Positions 51,491 through 61,192 of a stretch of DNA of 64,000 nt are shown piece after piece. The stretch lies in the NCBI GenBank assembly GCA_004762155.1, contig SIHP01000013.1:1-64000 (forward strand), in the 5' to 3' direction. The position numbers were made by a program, and so were the translations under genes. The DNA is from Flavobacteriaceae bacterium (GTDB taxonomy: Bacteria; Bacteroidota; Bacteroidia; Flavobacteriales; Flavobacteriaceae). Position 1 is the first letter of the stretch, and each line of letters opens with the position of its first letter. Under the pieces are notes generated by a model. It was not told where the DNA came from, did not search any database, and was given only the letters and a program-made list of their open reading frames with translations.

Positions 51491-51597
51491 TGAGATTAAA
51501 AAATCTCAGCCGGTATAAAACTTATACCTGTTTACAAATTAATCCGTTGGCACACTAAAGATTTATTTAGTTGTGTTGGCACAAAACTATATTCAGA
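51491..51597 (+). promoter_or_regulatory. Structured 5' leader of the RNase G gene
   Basis: Three hairpins follow each other before the ATG at 51598: 7-bp TGAGATT/AATCTCA (51491-51508), 7-bp GGTATAA/TTATACC (51512-51528), and a longer imperfect one pairing CACACTAAA with TTTAGTTGTG (about 51550-51580). The box GTTGGCACA is repeated at 51546 and 51575. E. coli rne controls itself through such leader hairpins, so autoregulation is a fair inference. Confidence 0.5.
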
Positions 51598-53148
51598 ATG
51601 AAAACCGAATTAATAATACGTTCAAATTCTTCTGATATTGATTTTGCCTTACTACGTGATGGTAGACTTGTTGAATTAAATAAAGAAACGAGCGATAATA
51701 AATTCGCTGTCGGAGATATTTTCCTAGCTAAAATAGGAAAAGTGATGACAGGATTAAATGCCGCTTTTGTTAATGTTGGATATCCTAAAGATGGTTTTTT
51801 ACACTATCATGATTTAGGTCCACAAGTACAATCTTTAAATAAATTCATCAAAAAAGTAAGCACAGGTAAATTTAAAGAATTCACTTTAAAAAATTTCCGT
51901 TTTGAAGACGACATCAACAAAGACGGAAGCATCAATGATGTACTAAAATCAGGTCAAAATTTATTAGTACAAATTGTAAAAGAACCAATATCTACCAAAG
52001 GGCCAAGAATTAGCTCAGAACTTTCAATAGCAGGTAGGTATTTAGTTTTAGTTCCTTTTTCTAACAGAATATCAGTATCACAAAAAATAGCTGATTCTAA
52101 AGAAAAAGATCGATTAAAAAGATTAGCAAAAAGCATCAAACCAAAAGGGTTTGGACTTATTTTACGTACTGTTGCCGAAGGAAAAAAAGTAGCAGAACTA
52201 GACAAAGATTTACAAAACTCATTAGAGCGTTGGAAAACAACTTGCAATCACATCGCAAACACAAACACTCCAACCAAAATATTGAGCGAATTGAACAGAG
52301 CGTCTTCTATTTTAAGAGATGTAATGAACGATTCATTTACAAGCATAGTTACCAACGATGAAGCCTTAAGTGTAGAAATTAAAGATTATTTACAAGAAAT
52401 TTATCCTGAAAAGGAAAACATTGTAAAACTACACAACTCTTCTAATCCCATTTTTGAAAAATATGGAATCGAAAGGCAAATTAAAACATCGTTTGGAAAA
52501 ACGGTATCTATGAGCAAAGGTGCCTATTTAGTAATAGAGCATACAGAAGCGTTACACGTAATTGATGTTAATAGTGGTAATCGCTCAAACAAAGCAAAAA
52601 ATCAAGAAGAAACAGCGTTAGAAGTAAATTTAATTGCAGCTACAGAAATTGCAAGACAATTACAACTACGTGACATGGGAGGAATTATAGTTATTGATTT
52701 TATTGATATGAAAACGTCTGAAAACAGACAAAAACTATATCAGCATTTAAAAGAAGCTATGGCTTTGGATAGAACAAAGCATAAAATATTACCTCCAAGT
52801 AAGTTTGGATTGATACAAATAACACGCCAGCGTGTAAGACCTGAATTAGAAATAAAAACTCGTGAGCCTAATCCAAATAAAAACGGAGAAGTTGAGGCAC
52901 CAATTGTTTTAGTTGATAAAATAGAAGCGGATTTAGAAAGGATATTAAATAGTAAAAACGATTATTCAAGCATAACGTTAAATGTACATCCTTTTATTGC
53001 ATCTCATTTAACTAAAGGCATGAACTCAATTCGTTTTAAATGGTTTTTGAAACACAAAAAGTGGATTAAAATTTTACCTAGAGACGCTTACCAATACCTA
53101 CATTTTAAATTTTATTTTAAAAAAAATAAAAACAAAAAAAGTAAGTAA
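51598..53148 (+). CDS. rng: Ribonuclease E/G family endoribonuclease
   Basis: A 516-residue RNase G-type enzyme from ATG 51598 (MKTELIIRSNSSDIDFALLR); the longer frame from TTG 51571 is rejected. The S1 domain (GDIFLAKIGKVMTGLNAAFV) is split by an insertion, the RNase core has HVIDVNSGNRS and GGIIVIDFIDM with the metal-binding Asp residues, and LIQITRQRVRPE is a strong motif. It lacks the RNase E scaffold tail, although a short Lys-rich end is present. Acts in mRNA decay and rRNA maturation. Confidence 0.93.
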   Translation: MKTELIIRSNSSDIDFALLRDGRLVELNKETSDNKFAVGDIFLAKIGKVMTGLNAAFVNVGYPKDGFLHYHDLGPQVQSLNKFIKKVSTGKFKEFTLKNFRFEDDINKDGSINDVLKSGQNLLVQIVKEPISTKGPRISSELSIAGRYLVLVPFSNRISVSQKIADSKEKDRLKRLAKSIKPKGFGLILRTVAEGKKVAELDKDLQNSLERWKTTCNHIANTNTPTKILSELNRASSILRDVMNDSFTSIVTNDEALSVEIKDYLQEIYPEKENIVKLHNSSNPIFEKYGIERQIKTSFGKTVSMSKGAYLVIEHTEALHVIDVNSGNRSNKAKNQEETALEVNLIAATEIARQLQLRDMGGIIVIDFIDMKTSENRQKLYQHLKEAMALDRTKHKILPPSKFGLIQITRQRVRPELEIKTREPNPNKNGEVEAPIVLVDKIEADLERILNSKNDYSSITLNVHPFIASHLTKGMNSIRFKWFLKHKKWIKILPRDAYQYLHFKFYFKKNKNKKSK

Positions 53149-53168
53149 GGCACATCTTATTATCAAAT

Positions 53169-53197
53169 AAAACCCAATCTTTCGATTGGGTTTTTTT
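53169..53197 (+). terminator. Terminator of rng
   Basis: An 11-bp stem AAAACCCAATC / GATTGGGTTTT with loop TTTC and seven Ts, 20 bp after the stop. Confidence 0.9.
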
Positions 53198-53304
53198 ATG
53201 CAGTAAATTTTATAAATACAAATATCCTAGATCTTTTACAGGTTTATTTTTACTTATCTATAACAAAATATCTGAGCATTTTAATGTGTATTATCGCCCA
53301 ATAA

Positions 53305-55515
53305 TTAAAACCAAAAACCTAAGTTGAAAAGCCAGTATTTTTCATCGTGATTTGGAGACCAAGAATATCTAATTTCTATAGGACCAACTAATGTTTCTAG
53401 ACCATAACCAATTGCGTAACCTGATTTAATGTTTTTTAACAATTCACCTCTTAAAAAAATATTATTATCGATACGAGCATAATTTGCTATAAAATTCAAA
53501 TAATTTTTAGGGTAAATTTGATATCTAAAATTAAATTCTGTTCTTAAAAAAGATTGCTCTGAAAGTGCCGCAACATCATAACCGTACATTACTGAAAAGT
53601 TATTAATATAATTTTGATTGTAACCCCCCAAACGATAATCAAAAACACTTGTTTCTTCCTCCCCTAAAGTTAAACCAATTTCAGAAGTGTTTTGAAATGA
53701 AAACTTATCCCAAAAAGTAGATACAAAACTTACCTTACCGTTTATTTGAGAAAATTGAGAAAAAATAGTACTACCTTCTAACAACCGATCTAAACGATTA
53801 TTTCTATCTGACCACAAATACCAAGTAAAATTAACATCAGCATAAAACCCTTTTGTAGGAAATTGCTCTTTATCAAAAGTATCTAATTTTAAAAAAGCAA
53901 TTGCATTTAAATAATTACTTTCATCAAAATAACTTTTATCATCTCCATTGGTATTAGTTAATGTTTCTGTACTCGCTGTTACATTTTTATGCTCCATACC
54001 AAAACCAAAAGCAAATTTTTTATCTATAGTAGTTTGTGCATAAAATCGATTTGTAAAATCATTATAATCAACACTAATTTTATTTACACTTTCACTATCA
54101 AAATTAATTTCTGAGGAAAAGGAATTGTAGCGAGAAGCAAAACCATAACTTAATAAAAAACCATTATCTACAAAATACTGTAAATCGTACCGTATTTTAT
54201 CACCAATAACAAAGTCAAAAGAAAGCTCGTCATTTCCGTATAACAATTTCTTTTGATTATAGTTTACTAAAACACCAGAACGATACAGTAAATCATAATG
54301 AACACCAAGTCTTAGAAAAGACTTTAAATCGTCTTCTTTTACCTTTAATTCTAGTTTTTTTCCACTAAATGATTTTTCAAAATGATAATCAATTCTCTCG
54401 AAATTTTTAGTTGACGTAAGTGTGTTTATTTTTTGAGAAATTTCTTTATACGAAGTAGAATCTCCTTCTTTTAATTGTAATTTACCTAAGATATAATTTC
54501 TAGTAAAATGTTTATTTCCAGTTAAAATAATTCTATCTACCAAAAACTTTCCTTTGTTTAGTTTAACTTTTGGTCTTTTCTTTTTTACCTTTTGTAGTTT
54601 AGCAATGCTATCAAATACATTGCGAAATGATTTCGCTGTTTTTTCTCCTTGACGTAATATCTCTTCACTTTTATCAAAATCAATAACAGAATATTCTGCT
54701 ATTTTCGGTCGCATATAAACGGTAACTCCTTCTATTTGTTTATCTGCCTTTCTATACATTTGAAAGTTGATAATTTGAGATAAAAGAGTGGCTACTGAAG
54801 TAAGGTTTTCTTTTTTGTAAAGTTCTCCTTGAACATTTACACCTAAAATAATATCTACTCCTTTTTTTTGCATTATATCAACAGGAAAATTATTAGTAAC
54901 ACCACCATCCACTAATAACTGTCCGTTTAGTTCTACTGGATTTAACAATGAAGGAAAGGAAGCACTTGCTCTTAAAGCTAACGGAAGAGAACCTTTATCT
55001 AATAAAACTTCTTTTCCGTTTTCTATATTAGTAGCAATGCAATAAAAAGGGATTGGTAATTTAGAAAAATTGTTAATATTATCTACTGGAGCTAATAATT
55101 GAGTTAAAAAATTTAAAACATTTTGTCCTTTAGACAAACCTAATGGTAAAGCTATGTTTCCTTTTTTTATAGGTAAAGCAATTGCATGTTTCTCTGCATA
55201 AGTTTTTTCGAAATATGATTTTTCTGAACGTGGAATTTTATCTTGAAGTAAATCAATAAAATTAGCATTACTAATAATTTTTTCTATTTGGCTAGCTGTA
55301 TAACCCGCTGAATATAGGCCACCAACAATTGCTCCCATACTTGTTCCGCCAATATAATCTATTTGAACACCTGCTTTTTCTAACTCCTTTAAAACACTAA
55401 TATGTGCAAATCCTTTTGCTCCTCCTCCACTTAGTACTAAACCAACTTTGGGCTGTTTTTGTGCAAACAATAAAAAAGGAAGGGATAGTAATAAGTATAA
55501 AAGTTTTCTTTGCAT
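53305..55515 (-). CDS. PlpD-like patatin phospholipase with POTRA and Omp85 barrel (type Vd autotransporter)
   Basis: A 736-residue outer-membrane protein. A signal peptide (1-18) precedes a patatin domain with the oxyanion loop SGGGAKG (29-35), nucleophile Ser59 in GGTSMG and the dyad Asp in LLVDGGVTNN. A POTRA-like domain starts near residue 325 (VDRIILTGNKHFTRNYILGK), and a 16-strand-type Omp85 barrel fills the C-terminus, ending in Phe. The domain order matches type Vd secretion, where the lipase is exposed outside the cell. Its ATG overlaps the uvrC stop by one base. Confidence 0.9.
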   Translation of the reverse strand: MQRKLLYLLLSLPFLLFAQKQPKVGLVLSGGGAKGFAHISVLKELEKAGVQIDYIGGTSMGAIVGGLYSAGYTASQIEKIISNANFIDLLQDKIPRSEKSYFEKTYAEKHAIALPIKKGNIALPLGLSKGQNVLNFLTQLLAPVDNINNFSKLPIPFYCIATNIENGKEVLLDKGSLPLALRASASFPSLLNPVELNGQLLVDGGVTNNFPVDIMQKKGVDIILGVNVQGELYKKENLTSVATLLSQIINFQMYRKADKQIEGVTVYMRPKIAEYSVIDFDKSEEILRQGEKTAKSFRNVFDSIAKLQKVKKKRPKVKLNKGKFLVDRIILTGNKHFTRNYILGKLQLKEGDSTSYKEISQKINTLTSTKNFERIDYHFEKSFSGKKLELKVKEDDLKSFLRLGVHYDLLYRSGVLVNYNQKKLLYGNDELSFDFVIGDKIRYDLQYFVDNGFLLSYGFASRYNSFSSEINFDSESVNKISVDYNDFTNRFYAQTTIDKKFAFGFGMEHKNVTASTETLTNTNGDDKSYFDESNYLNAIAFLKLDTFDKEQFPTKGFYADVNFTWYLWSDRNNRLDRLLEGSTIFSQFSQINGKVSFVSTFWDKFSFQNTSEIGLTLGEEETSVFDYRLGGYNQNYINNFSVMYGYDVAALSEQSFLRTEFNFRYQIYPKNYLNFIANYARIDNNIFLRGELLKNIKSGYAIGYGLETLVGPIEIRYSWSPNHDEKYWLFNLGFWF

Positions 55516-57308
55516 TATTTTTTAGGATGAAAATAGCTGTATATTTTTTGTGCTCTAGAATTTCCTACAACTGTTATAAGTTCTTCTAAAGTAGCAATTT
55601 TTACGCGTTTTGCGGATTTAAATTTACGTAATAAATTGGTAATTGTTTGCTTCCCTATATCAGGAATTTGTTCTAACTCTGATTGGATAGCACTTTTACT
55701 TCGTTTGTTTCTATGAAAAGTAAGACTAAAACGGTGTGCTTCATTTCTTAAATACTGAATAATTTTTAAGCTCTCAGACTTTTTATCTAAATACATTGGA
55801 ATGCTATCTCCTGGATAATAAATTTCTTCCAAACGTTTGGCAATTCCAATAATTGCTATTTTTCCTCGTAAACCCAACAGGTCTAAACTCTTTAATGCAG
55901 ACGATAATTGTCCTTTTCCACCATCAATAACAATTAATTGAGGCAAAGGTTGCTCTTCCTCCAATAATCGTTTATATCTTCTAAAAACAACTTCTTCCAT
56001 AGAAGCAAAATCATCAGGACCTTCTACTGTTTTTATATTATAATGACGATAGTCTTTTTTACTAGGTTTTCCATCTTTAAAAACGACACAAGCTGAAGCA
56101 GGATTTGTTCCTTGAATATTAGAATTATCAAAACATTCAATATGGCGCGGTTCTACATGCAAACGTAAATCTTTTTGCATTTGTGCCATAATTCTTTTTA
56201 CATGACGATCTGGATCTACAATTTTTATTTGTTTGAATTGCTCTTGTCTGTAATACTTTGCATTTCTAATGGATAAATCAATAATTCGTTTTTTATCTCC
56301 TAATTTAGGTACGACAACTTTCATAGCATCACCAACATCTACTTTAAACGGAACATAAATTTCTCTTGATAATGAATTAAAACGTTGCCTAGTTTCTATA
56401 ATAAACAACTCCAATAATTCTTTATCAGTTTCCTCTAATTTTTTTTTTATTTCTGTAGTATAAGATTGAATGATAGCACCATTCATAATTTTAAAAAAGT
56501 TCGCGTAACCATGAGTCTCATCAGAAATAATAGAAAAAACATCTACATTATTTATAGATGGATTTACGATAGTAGATTTAGATTGGTAGTTTTGTAAAGC
56601 TTCTAGTTTTTCTTTTATTTTTTGCGCTTCTTCAAACTGCATTTCAGCAGCAAAACCCATCATAATGGTTTGTAAATGCGCTAAACTTTCTTTAAAATTA
56701 CCTTTTAAAATACCTCTAACAGCTTTTATACTTTCCATATAATTGTCTTCTGTTTGATGATTTTCACAAGGCCCTTTACAGTTTCCTAAATGATACTCTA
56801 AACACAATTTATATTTACCAGCATCTATTTTTGGTTGACTCAAATCGTATTTACAAGTTCGTAACGGATACAAACCTTTTATTAAATCTAATAATGCATA
56901 TACAGTTTTAGTGTTGGTATACGGACCAAAATATTCAGAACCATCTTTAATAATTCTTCTGGTAGAAAAAATTCTTGGAAAACGTTCTTTTTTTATACAC
57001 AACCACGGATAAGATTTATCATCTTTTAAAAGAACATTATAACGCGGTTTGTATTTTTTTATCAGATTATTCTCTAATAATAAAGCATCCGTTTCAGTAT
57101 CTACAACTACATGTTCTAAACGAACAATTTTTTTTACTAAAACACGTGTTTTTCCGTTTTCATGATTTTTGTTGAAATACGAAGAAACTCTTTTTTTTAA
57201 ATTCTTAGCTTTTCCAACATAAATAATAACATCCTCTTTATCGAAATACTGATAAACACCTGGTGAGTTTGGTAATGTTTTTACTTGAAGTTCTAGAGAT
57301 GCTTGCAT
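55515..57308 (-). CDS. uvrC: UvrABC system protein C
   Basis: Excinuclease subunit (597 residues from ATG 57308) that makes both cuts in nucleotide excision repair. It has a GIY-YIG domain (SPGVYQYFD, VIIYVGKAKNLKKRV), a four-Cys region (CKYDLSQ..., CLEYHLGNCKGPC), a UVR motif at about 190-225, the RNase H-like nuclease (ECFDNSNIQGTNPASACVVF, VIDGGKGQL) and C-terminal helix-hairpin-helix motifs. An 11-residue N-terminal extension is possible but unlikely. Translationally coupled to the patatin gene. Confidence 0.96.
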   Translation of the reverse strand: MQASLELQVKTLPNSPGVYQYFDKEDVIIYVGKAKNLKKRVSSYFNKNHENGKTRVLVKKIVRLEHVVVDTETDALLLENNLIKKYKPRYNVLLKDDKSYPWLCIKKERFPRIFSTRRIIKDGSEYFGPYTNTKTVYALLDLIKGLYPLRTCKYDLSQPKIDAGKYKLCLEYHLGNCKGPCENHQTEDNYMESIKAVRGILKGNFKESLAHLQTIMMGFAAEMQFEEAQKIKEKLEALQNYQSKSTIVNPSINNVDVFSIISDETHGYANFFKIMNGAIIQSYTTEIKKKLEETDKELLELFIIETRQRFNSLSREIYVPFKVDVGDAMKVVVPKLGDKKRIIDLSIRNAKYYRQEQFKQIKIVDPDRHVKRIMAQMQKDLRLHVEPRHIECFDNSNIQGTNPASACVVFKDGKPSKKDYRHYNIKTVEGPDDFASMEEVVFRRYKRLLEEEQPLPQLIVIDGGKGQLSSALKSLDLLGLRGKIAIIGIAKRLEEIYYPGDSIPMYLDKKSESLKIIQYLRNEAHRFSLTFHRNKRSKSAIQSELEQIPDIGKQTITNLLRKFKSAKRVKIATLEELITVVGNSRAQKIYSYFHPKK

Positions 57309-57419
57309 ACTACAAAAATACAATTTTAAAATAGTGTACATATATAAAACTAATGCTACACATAACTTTATTTAATTACTTTTTAAACACTTATTTATCA
57401 AACAATTATTCGTTTTAAC

Positions 57420-57446
57420 TATATTTGGTATTGGTCTAACCAATAC
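57420..57446 (+). promoter_or_regulatory. -7 element with overlapping FadR/GntR-like palindrome
   Basis: TATATTTG (57420-57427) is followed at once by the perfect palindrome GTATTGG-TCTAA-CCAATAC (57428-57446). Its TTGGTCTAACCAA core resembles operators of FadR-subfamily GntR regulators. Binding there would block transcription start at about 57431. Confidence 0.4.
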
Positions 57447-57536
57447 TTATATTCATCAAGATTCGTTGGGGGATGAGCTTGATACTTAATCATAAATAAG
57501 TAAGACCTTGACCTTTCCACTTGGAAAGGTCTTTTG
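57431..57536 (+). ncRNA. Candidate small RNA between uvrC and the MutS-like gene
   Basis: A -7 element lies at 57420-57427, a hairpin with stem ATCAAG/CTTGAT (57455-57460 with 57478-57483) shows a 17-nt loop containing GGGGG (57468-57472), and a terminator-like hairpin (9 bp, 57510-57518 with 57523-57531) is followed by only four Ts. No ORF fits. The G-run loop recalls the RNAs at 1-1880, but no TTRCRG repeat is present. The rest of this 316-bp gap shows nothing. Confidence 0.4.
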
Positions 57537-57624
57537 GTTGTTGGCTTTTTTACTAAGAACTTTCTCTTTTTCACAAAACATATAATTCTTAAAAGCATTA
57601 CTTTTATCCATTATTTATTTACAC

Positions 57625-59394
57625 ATGGAAAACCCTACTGATTTTTATCAAAAAGAAATCAATTTATTACAAACGAAACGAAATGCTTTAGTAAAGCAAA
57701 TCACTAATATTAGAGTTTTAAGATTCGTTATTTTTTTAAGTGCTTGTTTTGGTATTTATTATACCTATAAAACTACTCCTATTGCATTAACAATTGGTGG
57801 TATTGCATTTGGAATTTTTATTTTTTTAGTATTGAAATTTCAACACTTAGAAAAAGAAAAAAAAATGGTGGATGCAAAATTAGCCATCAACAAAACAGAA
57901 ATAAAAGTTTTAAATAAAGATTTTTATGATTTAAATGAAGGGGAAGAATTTATTAATCCGCAACATTTTTTTAGTAATGATATTGATTTGTTTGGTAAAG
58001 GTTCTTTTTTTCAATACATCAATAGAACCGGAACGAATCATGGAAAAAATGTATTAGCAAACACCTTACAAAGCAACGATATTACGGATATTGCAGAAAA
58101 GCAAGAAGGTTTACAAGAATTGGCTTTAAAAACCAAATGGCGTCAGCATTTTTTAGCTATCGCTTCTATTATTAAAACCAAAAGTTCAATTACAAGTATT
58201 GTAGATTGGATACAATCGTACAAAACTTCATTACCAAAAATAGTTACGTATTTACCTTTAGTTTTTTCTATACTTTCTGTAAGTGTAATAATTGCTGTTT
58301 CTTTTGGTCTACTTCCTTTTGGTGTTGTTGTTCTTTGGTTTGTTTTGGGTTTATTAATCACTGGTGGTTTCTTTAAAAAAGTGCAAAACATATACGATAA
58401 TGCAAATATGAGTAAAGCGGTTTTTAACCAATATCATCAATTATTGGCAATAGTAGAATCGGAAAAATTTACAACTTCATTTTTAAAAACACAACAACAT
58501 AAAATTGAAACTGCAGGTAAAAAAGCATCTGCAATTCTTCAAGAGTTTTCTAAAATACTAGATGCTTTTGACCAACGAAATAATATTATTATTGCTGTTG
58601 TTGGGAATGCTTTTTTTCTTTGGGATATTCGTAATGCTCGTAACACCGAAAAATGGATTGCTACTCATAAAGACACGGTAAAAAATTGGTTTGATACTGT
58701 TGCTTTTTTTGATGCTCAGAATTCTTTAGCCAACTTTGTTTTTAATAATCCGAAGTTTATATTTCCAAAATTAAATACTACTAATTTTAGTATTGAAGGA
58801 GAGCAATTAGGGCATCCGTTATTACAAGAAACTAAAAGAGTAGATAATGATTTTAATATTGCTAAAGAAGAATTTTTTATTGTTACTGGTGCAAATATGG
58901 CTGGTAAAAGTACTTTTTTAAGAACTGTTTCTTTAGGTATTGTTATGGCAAATTGTGGATTACCTGTGTGTGCGAAATCATTTAACTATTCGCCTATAAA
59001 ATTAATTACAAGCATGCGAACTTCAGACAATTTAACTGAAGACGAATCGTATTTTTATTCAGAATTAAAACGTTTAAAGTTTATTGTTGATGAAATTAAA
59101 ACGGAACGTTACTTCATTATTTTAGATGAAATTTTAAAAGGAACCAATAGCAAAGACAAAGCTACTGGATCTAAAAAGTTTGTAGAAAAACTAACCAAAT
59201 CCAAATCAACCGGAATTATAGCAACGCATGATGTTAGTTTGTGCGAACTATCAAATGAATATCCACAAGTACAAAATTATTATTTTGATGCTTTAATTGA
59301 AAACAACGAATTGTCTTTTGATTATATTATGAAACAAGGTGTTTGTAAAAACATGAATGCTTCGTTTTTACTACAACAAATGGAAATTATTTAA
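57625..59394 (+). CDS. MutS-related membrane ATPase
   Basis: A 589-residue protein of the MutS superfamily without mismatch-recognition domain. Two helices near residues 28-62 and another pair near 205-250 look membrane-spanning. The core and clamp-like helical region is followed by the ATPase: Walker A GANMAGKST (near residue 422), then RTSDNLTEDESYFYSELKRL, Walker B YFIILDEILKGTNSKDKATG and the TGIIATHD loop. Related MutS-like ATPases are common in Bacteroidota; the role is unknown and mismatch repair should not be assumed. Confidence 0.87.
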   Translation: MENPTDFYQKEINLLQTKRNALVKQITNIRVLRFVIFLSACFGIYYTYKTTPIALTIGGIAFGIFIFLVLKFQHLEKEKKMVDAKLAINKTEIKVLNKDFYDLNEGEEFINPQHFFSNDIDLFGKGSFFQYINRTGTNHGKNVLANTLQSNDITDIAEKQEGLQELALKTKWRQHFLAIASIIKTKSSITSIVDWIQSYKTSLPKIVTYLPLVFSILSVSVIIAVSFGLLPFGVVVLWFVLGLLITGGFFKKVQNIYDNANMSKAVFNQYHQLLAIVESEKFTTSFLKTQQHKIETAGKKASAILQEFSKILDAFDQRNNIIIAVVGNAFFLWDIRNARNTEKWIATHKDTVKNWFDTVAFFDAQNSLANFVFNNPKFIFPKLNTTNFSIEGEQLGHPLLQETKRVDNDFNIAKEEFFIVTGANMAGKSTFLRTVSLGIVMANCGLPVCAKSFNYSPIKLITSMRTSDNLTEDESYFYSELKRLKFIVDEIKTERYFIILDEILKGTNSKDKATGSKKFVEKLTKSKSTGIIATHDVSLCELSNEYPQVQNYYFDALIENNELSFDYIMKQGVCKNMNASFLLQQMEII

Positions 59395-59526
59395 TGGCAA
59401 ACAGATAATACAACTATTGTAAATACTAATAAAATAGCCTTGGTTTTATGAGAATCTATAAATATAAAACGGTATAATTCCTTTATCCTTAGTGTTTCCA
59501 TCAAGGTAGTTTAGTACCTTTACCGC

Positions 59527-60516
59527 ATGAGTTTAGTAGATAGTTTTGGAAGACAAATTAATTATGTTCGTTTAGCAGTAACCGATCGTTGTAACTTGCG
59601 ATGCCAATATTGTATGCCAGCTCATGGAATTGATATTGTTGGTAGAAAAGAATTGCTTTCTTATAAAGAAATGTACCGAATCGTTAGAGTTTTAACTGAA
59701 TTAGGTATTAATAAAATCCGATTAACTGGTGGAGAACCTTTTGTTAGAAAAGACTTTATTGGTTTTTTAGAAATGTTGTCTTTTAACGACTTGTTAGAAG
59801 ATATTAATATTACTACCAATGGTGCGTTAATTTCTAAACATATAGAAACTTTAGAAAAGCTTAAAAAAGTAAAAAACATCAATTTAAGTATTGATAGTTT
59901 ACAGCGCGATAAGTTTGCCAAAATTACACGTCGCGATGTTTTTCCTGAAGTGTATGATACTTTTGAATTACTTGAAAAAAGTTCGTTGAATTTAAAACTG
60001 AATGTTGTTATACAATCGGGTTTTAATACGGATGAAATTAACGATTTTGTAGCATTAAGTAAAGATAAAAATATTGCGATTCGTTTTATTGAAGAAATGC
60101 CTTTCAACGGAAAAGGACAACGTGACATTCAGAAAAACTGGAATTTCAAGCAAATTTTAAACGAGATTAAAAGCAAATATGATGTAACTGAAGTTGTTTC
60201 AGAAAAATCTTCTACTTCTCGTAATTATGCTATTGAAGGACATAAAGGAACTGTAGGAATTATTCCTGCATTTACCAGAACAATTTGTAACGATTGTAAC
60301 CGAATTAGAATTACCTCAACCGGAACTTTTAAAAATTGTTTGTTTGACGATGGTGTATTTAACTTACGTGATTTTATAAGAAGCGGCGCAAGTAACGACG
60401 ATTTAAAAGAATTGTTTTTATCGTTGATTAAAGAAAAGCCAAAAAACGGATTTATTGCCGAAGCCAACAGAAAAAAAGGTGGCGTTTCCGAAAGTATGAG
60501 CACTATTGGTGGCTAG
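59527..60516 (+). CDS. moaA: GTP 3',8-cyclase
   Basis: Radical SAM enzyme (329 residues) of the first step of molybdenum cofactor synthesis. The N-terminal cluster is C22-x3-C26-x2-C29 (CNLRCQYC), the C-terminal cluster CNDCNR...C binds the second 4Fe-4S, and the protein ends in the required Gly-Gly (SMSTIGG). The 132 bp upstream holds no gene and no convincing Moco riboswitch. moaC, moaD and moaE are not nearby. Confidence 0.96.
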   Translation: MSLVDSFGRQINYVRLAVTDRCNLRCQYCMPAHGIDIVGRKELLSYKEMYRIVRVLTELGINKIRLTGGEPFVRKDFIGFLEMLSFNDLLEDINITTNGALISKHIETLEKLKKVKNINLSIDSLQRDKFAKITRRDVFPEVYDTFELLEKSSLNLKLNVVIQSGFNTDEINDFVALSKDKNIAIRFIEEMPFNGKGQRDIQKNWNFKQILNEIKSKYDVTEVVSEKSSTSRNYAIEGHKGTVGIIPAFTRTICNDCNRIRITSTGTFKNCLFDDGVFNLRDFIRSGASNDDLKELFLSLIKEKPKNGFIAEANRKKGGVSESMSTIGG

Positions 60517-60642
60517 TTTCTTTGTTGATATCTGTTTTTGTTCTCTTAAAAGAGATCTTTAACTTCATTATTTTTTATTTTACTCAAATAATTTTAATTT
60601 TAAAAAAAATATACTTTTAACCTTCTGATTAAGGTAATATGT

Positions 60643-61176
60643 ATGTTACCAACAATTATGAGAATTATTCTATCATTAATATTCCTAATTCAAATAAAAG
60701 TCTCTTTAGCCCAAAATGCTTCCCTTGATTTACTAATAGGAACTTGGAGATTTGAAAAAAAAGTTGATTTTGATAAAATAAATGAGAATAAAAAATCAGA
60801 ATTGGTTAATACCACTTTTTGCCCAATTGAAACTGAAAATGGAACTGAATATCCCGACAGAATTTTCAAAGCTAATAATGAATATGAGTTTTACTATAGC
60901 AAACAAGAAAGTAGGACTGGTTTCTTTGAAATTAAAAAAAATAAAATTATTTGTTGGAGATTAGCTTTTAAAGAACCAAATTATGTTTTAAAAGTTCCAA
61001 TAGAAGTTGATACTGAAAAAATGGAATATTACCTTAAAAGAAAACTTGTAACCAAAAAAGAAGATGGAAATTATTACTTTTCCAAACCTGTAGAATTCAA
61101 TATAAAGTCCATAACAAAAGATAGAATTGAATTTGGAAAAAACGAAAAATATTCTGTTTGGAAAAAAATAAGATAA
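60643..61176 (+). CDS. Small secreted protein, lipocalin-like, probable cassette gene
   Basis: A 177-residue protein with a signal peptide (ending SLAQ, about residue 22) and a beta-rich body beginning LDLLIGTWRFEKKVDF, which resembles lipocalin-type proteins; identification is weak. ATG 60643 and ATG 60658 are both possible starts. It sits alone between the two molybdenum cofactor genes and is directly followed by an attC-like inverted repeat, so it may be a captured gene cassette. Function unknown. Confidence 0.65.
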   Translation: MLPTIMRIILSLIFLIQIKVSLAQNASLDLLIGTWRFEKKVDFDKINENKKSELVNTTFCPIETENGTEYPDRIFKANNEYEFYYSKQESRTGFFEIKKNKIICWRLAFKEPNYVLKVPIEVDTEKMEYYLKRKLVTKKEDGNYYFSKPVEFNIKSITKDRIEFGKNEKYSVWKKIR

Positions 61177-61192
61177 ACAGTTGGTAACAAAA

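Noticed and set aside
59395..59526. Molybdenum cofactor riboswitch before moaA
   Set aside because: No multi-stem structure comparable with the Moco aptamer was seen in these 132 bp; riboswitches of this class are not expected in Flavobacteriia.
59661..60128. 155-codon minus-strand ORF inside moaA
   Set aside because: It lies wholly within moaA, whose motifs are complete; the antisense translation has no recognisable domain.
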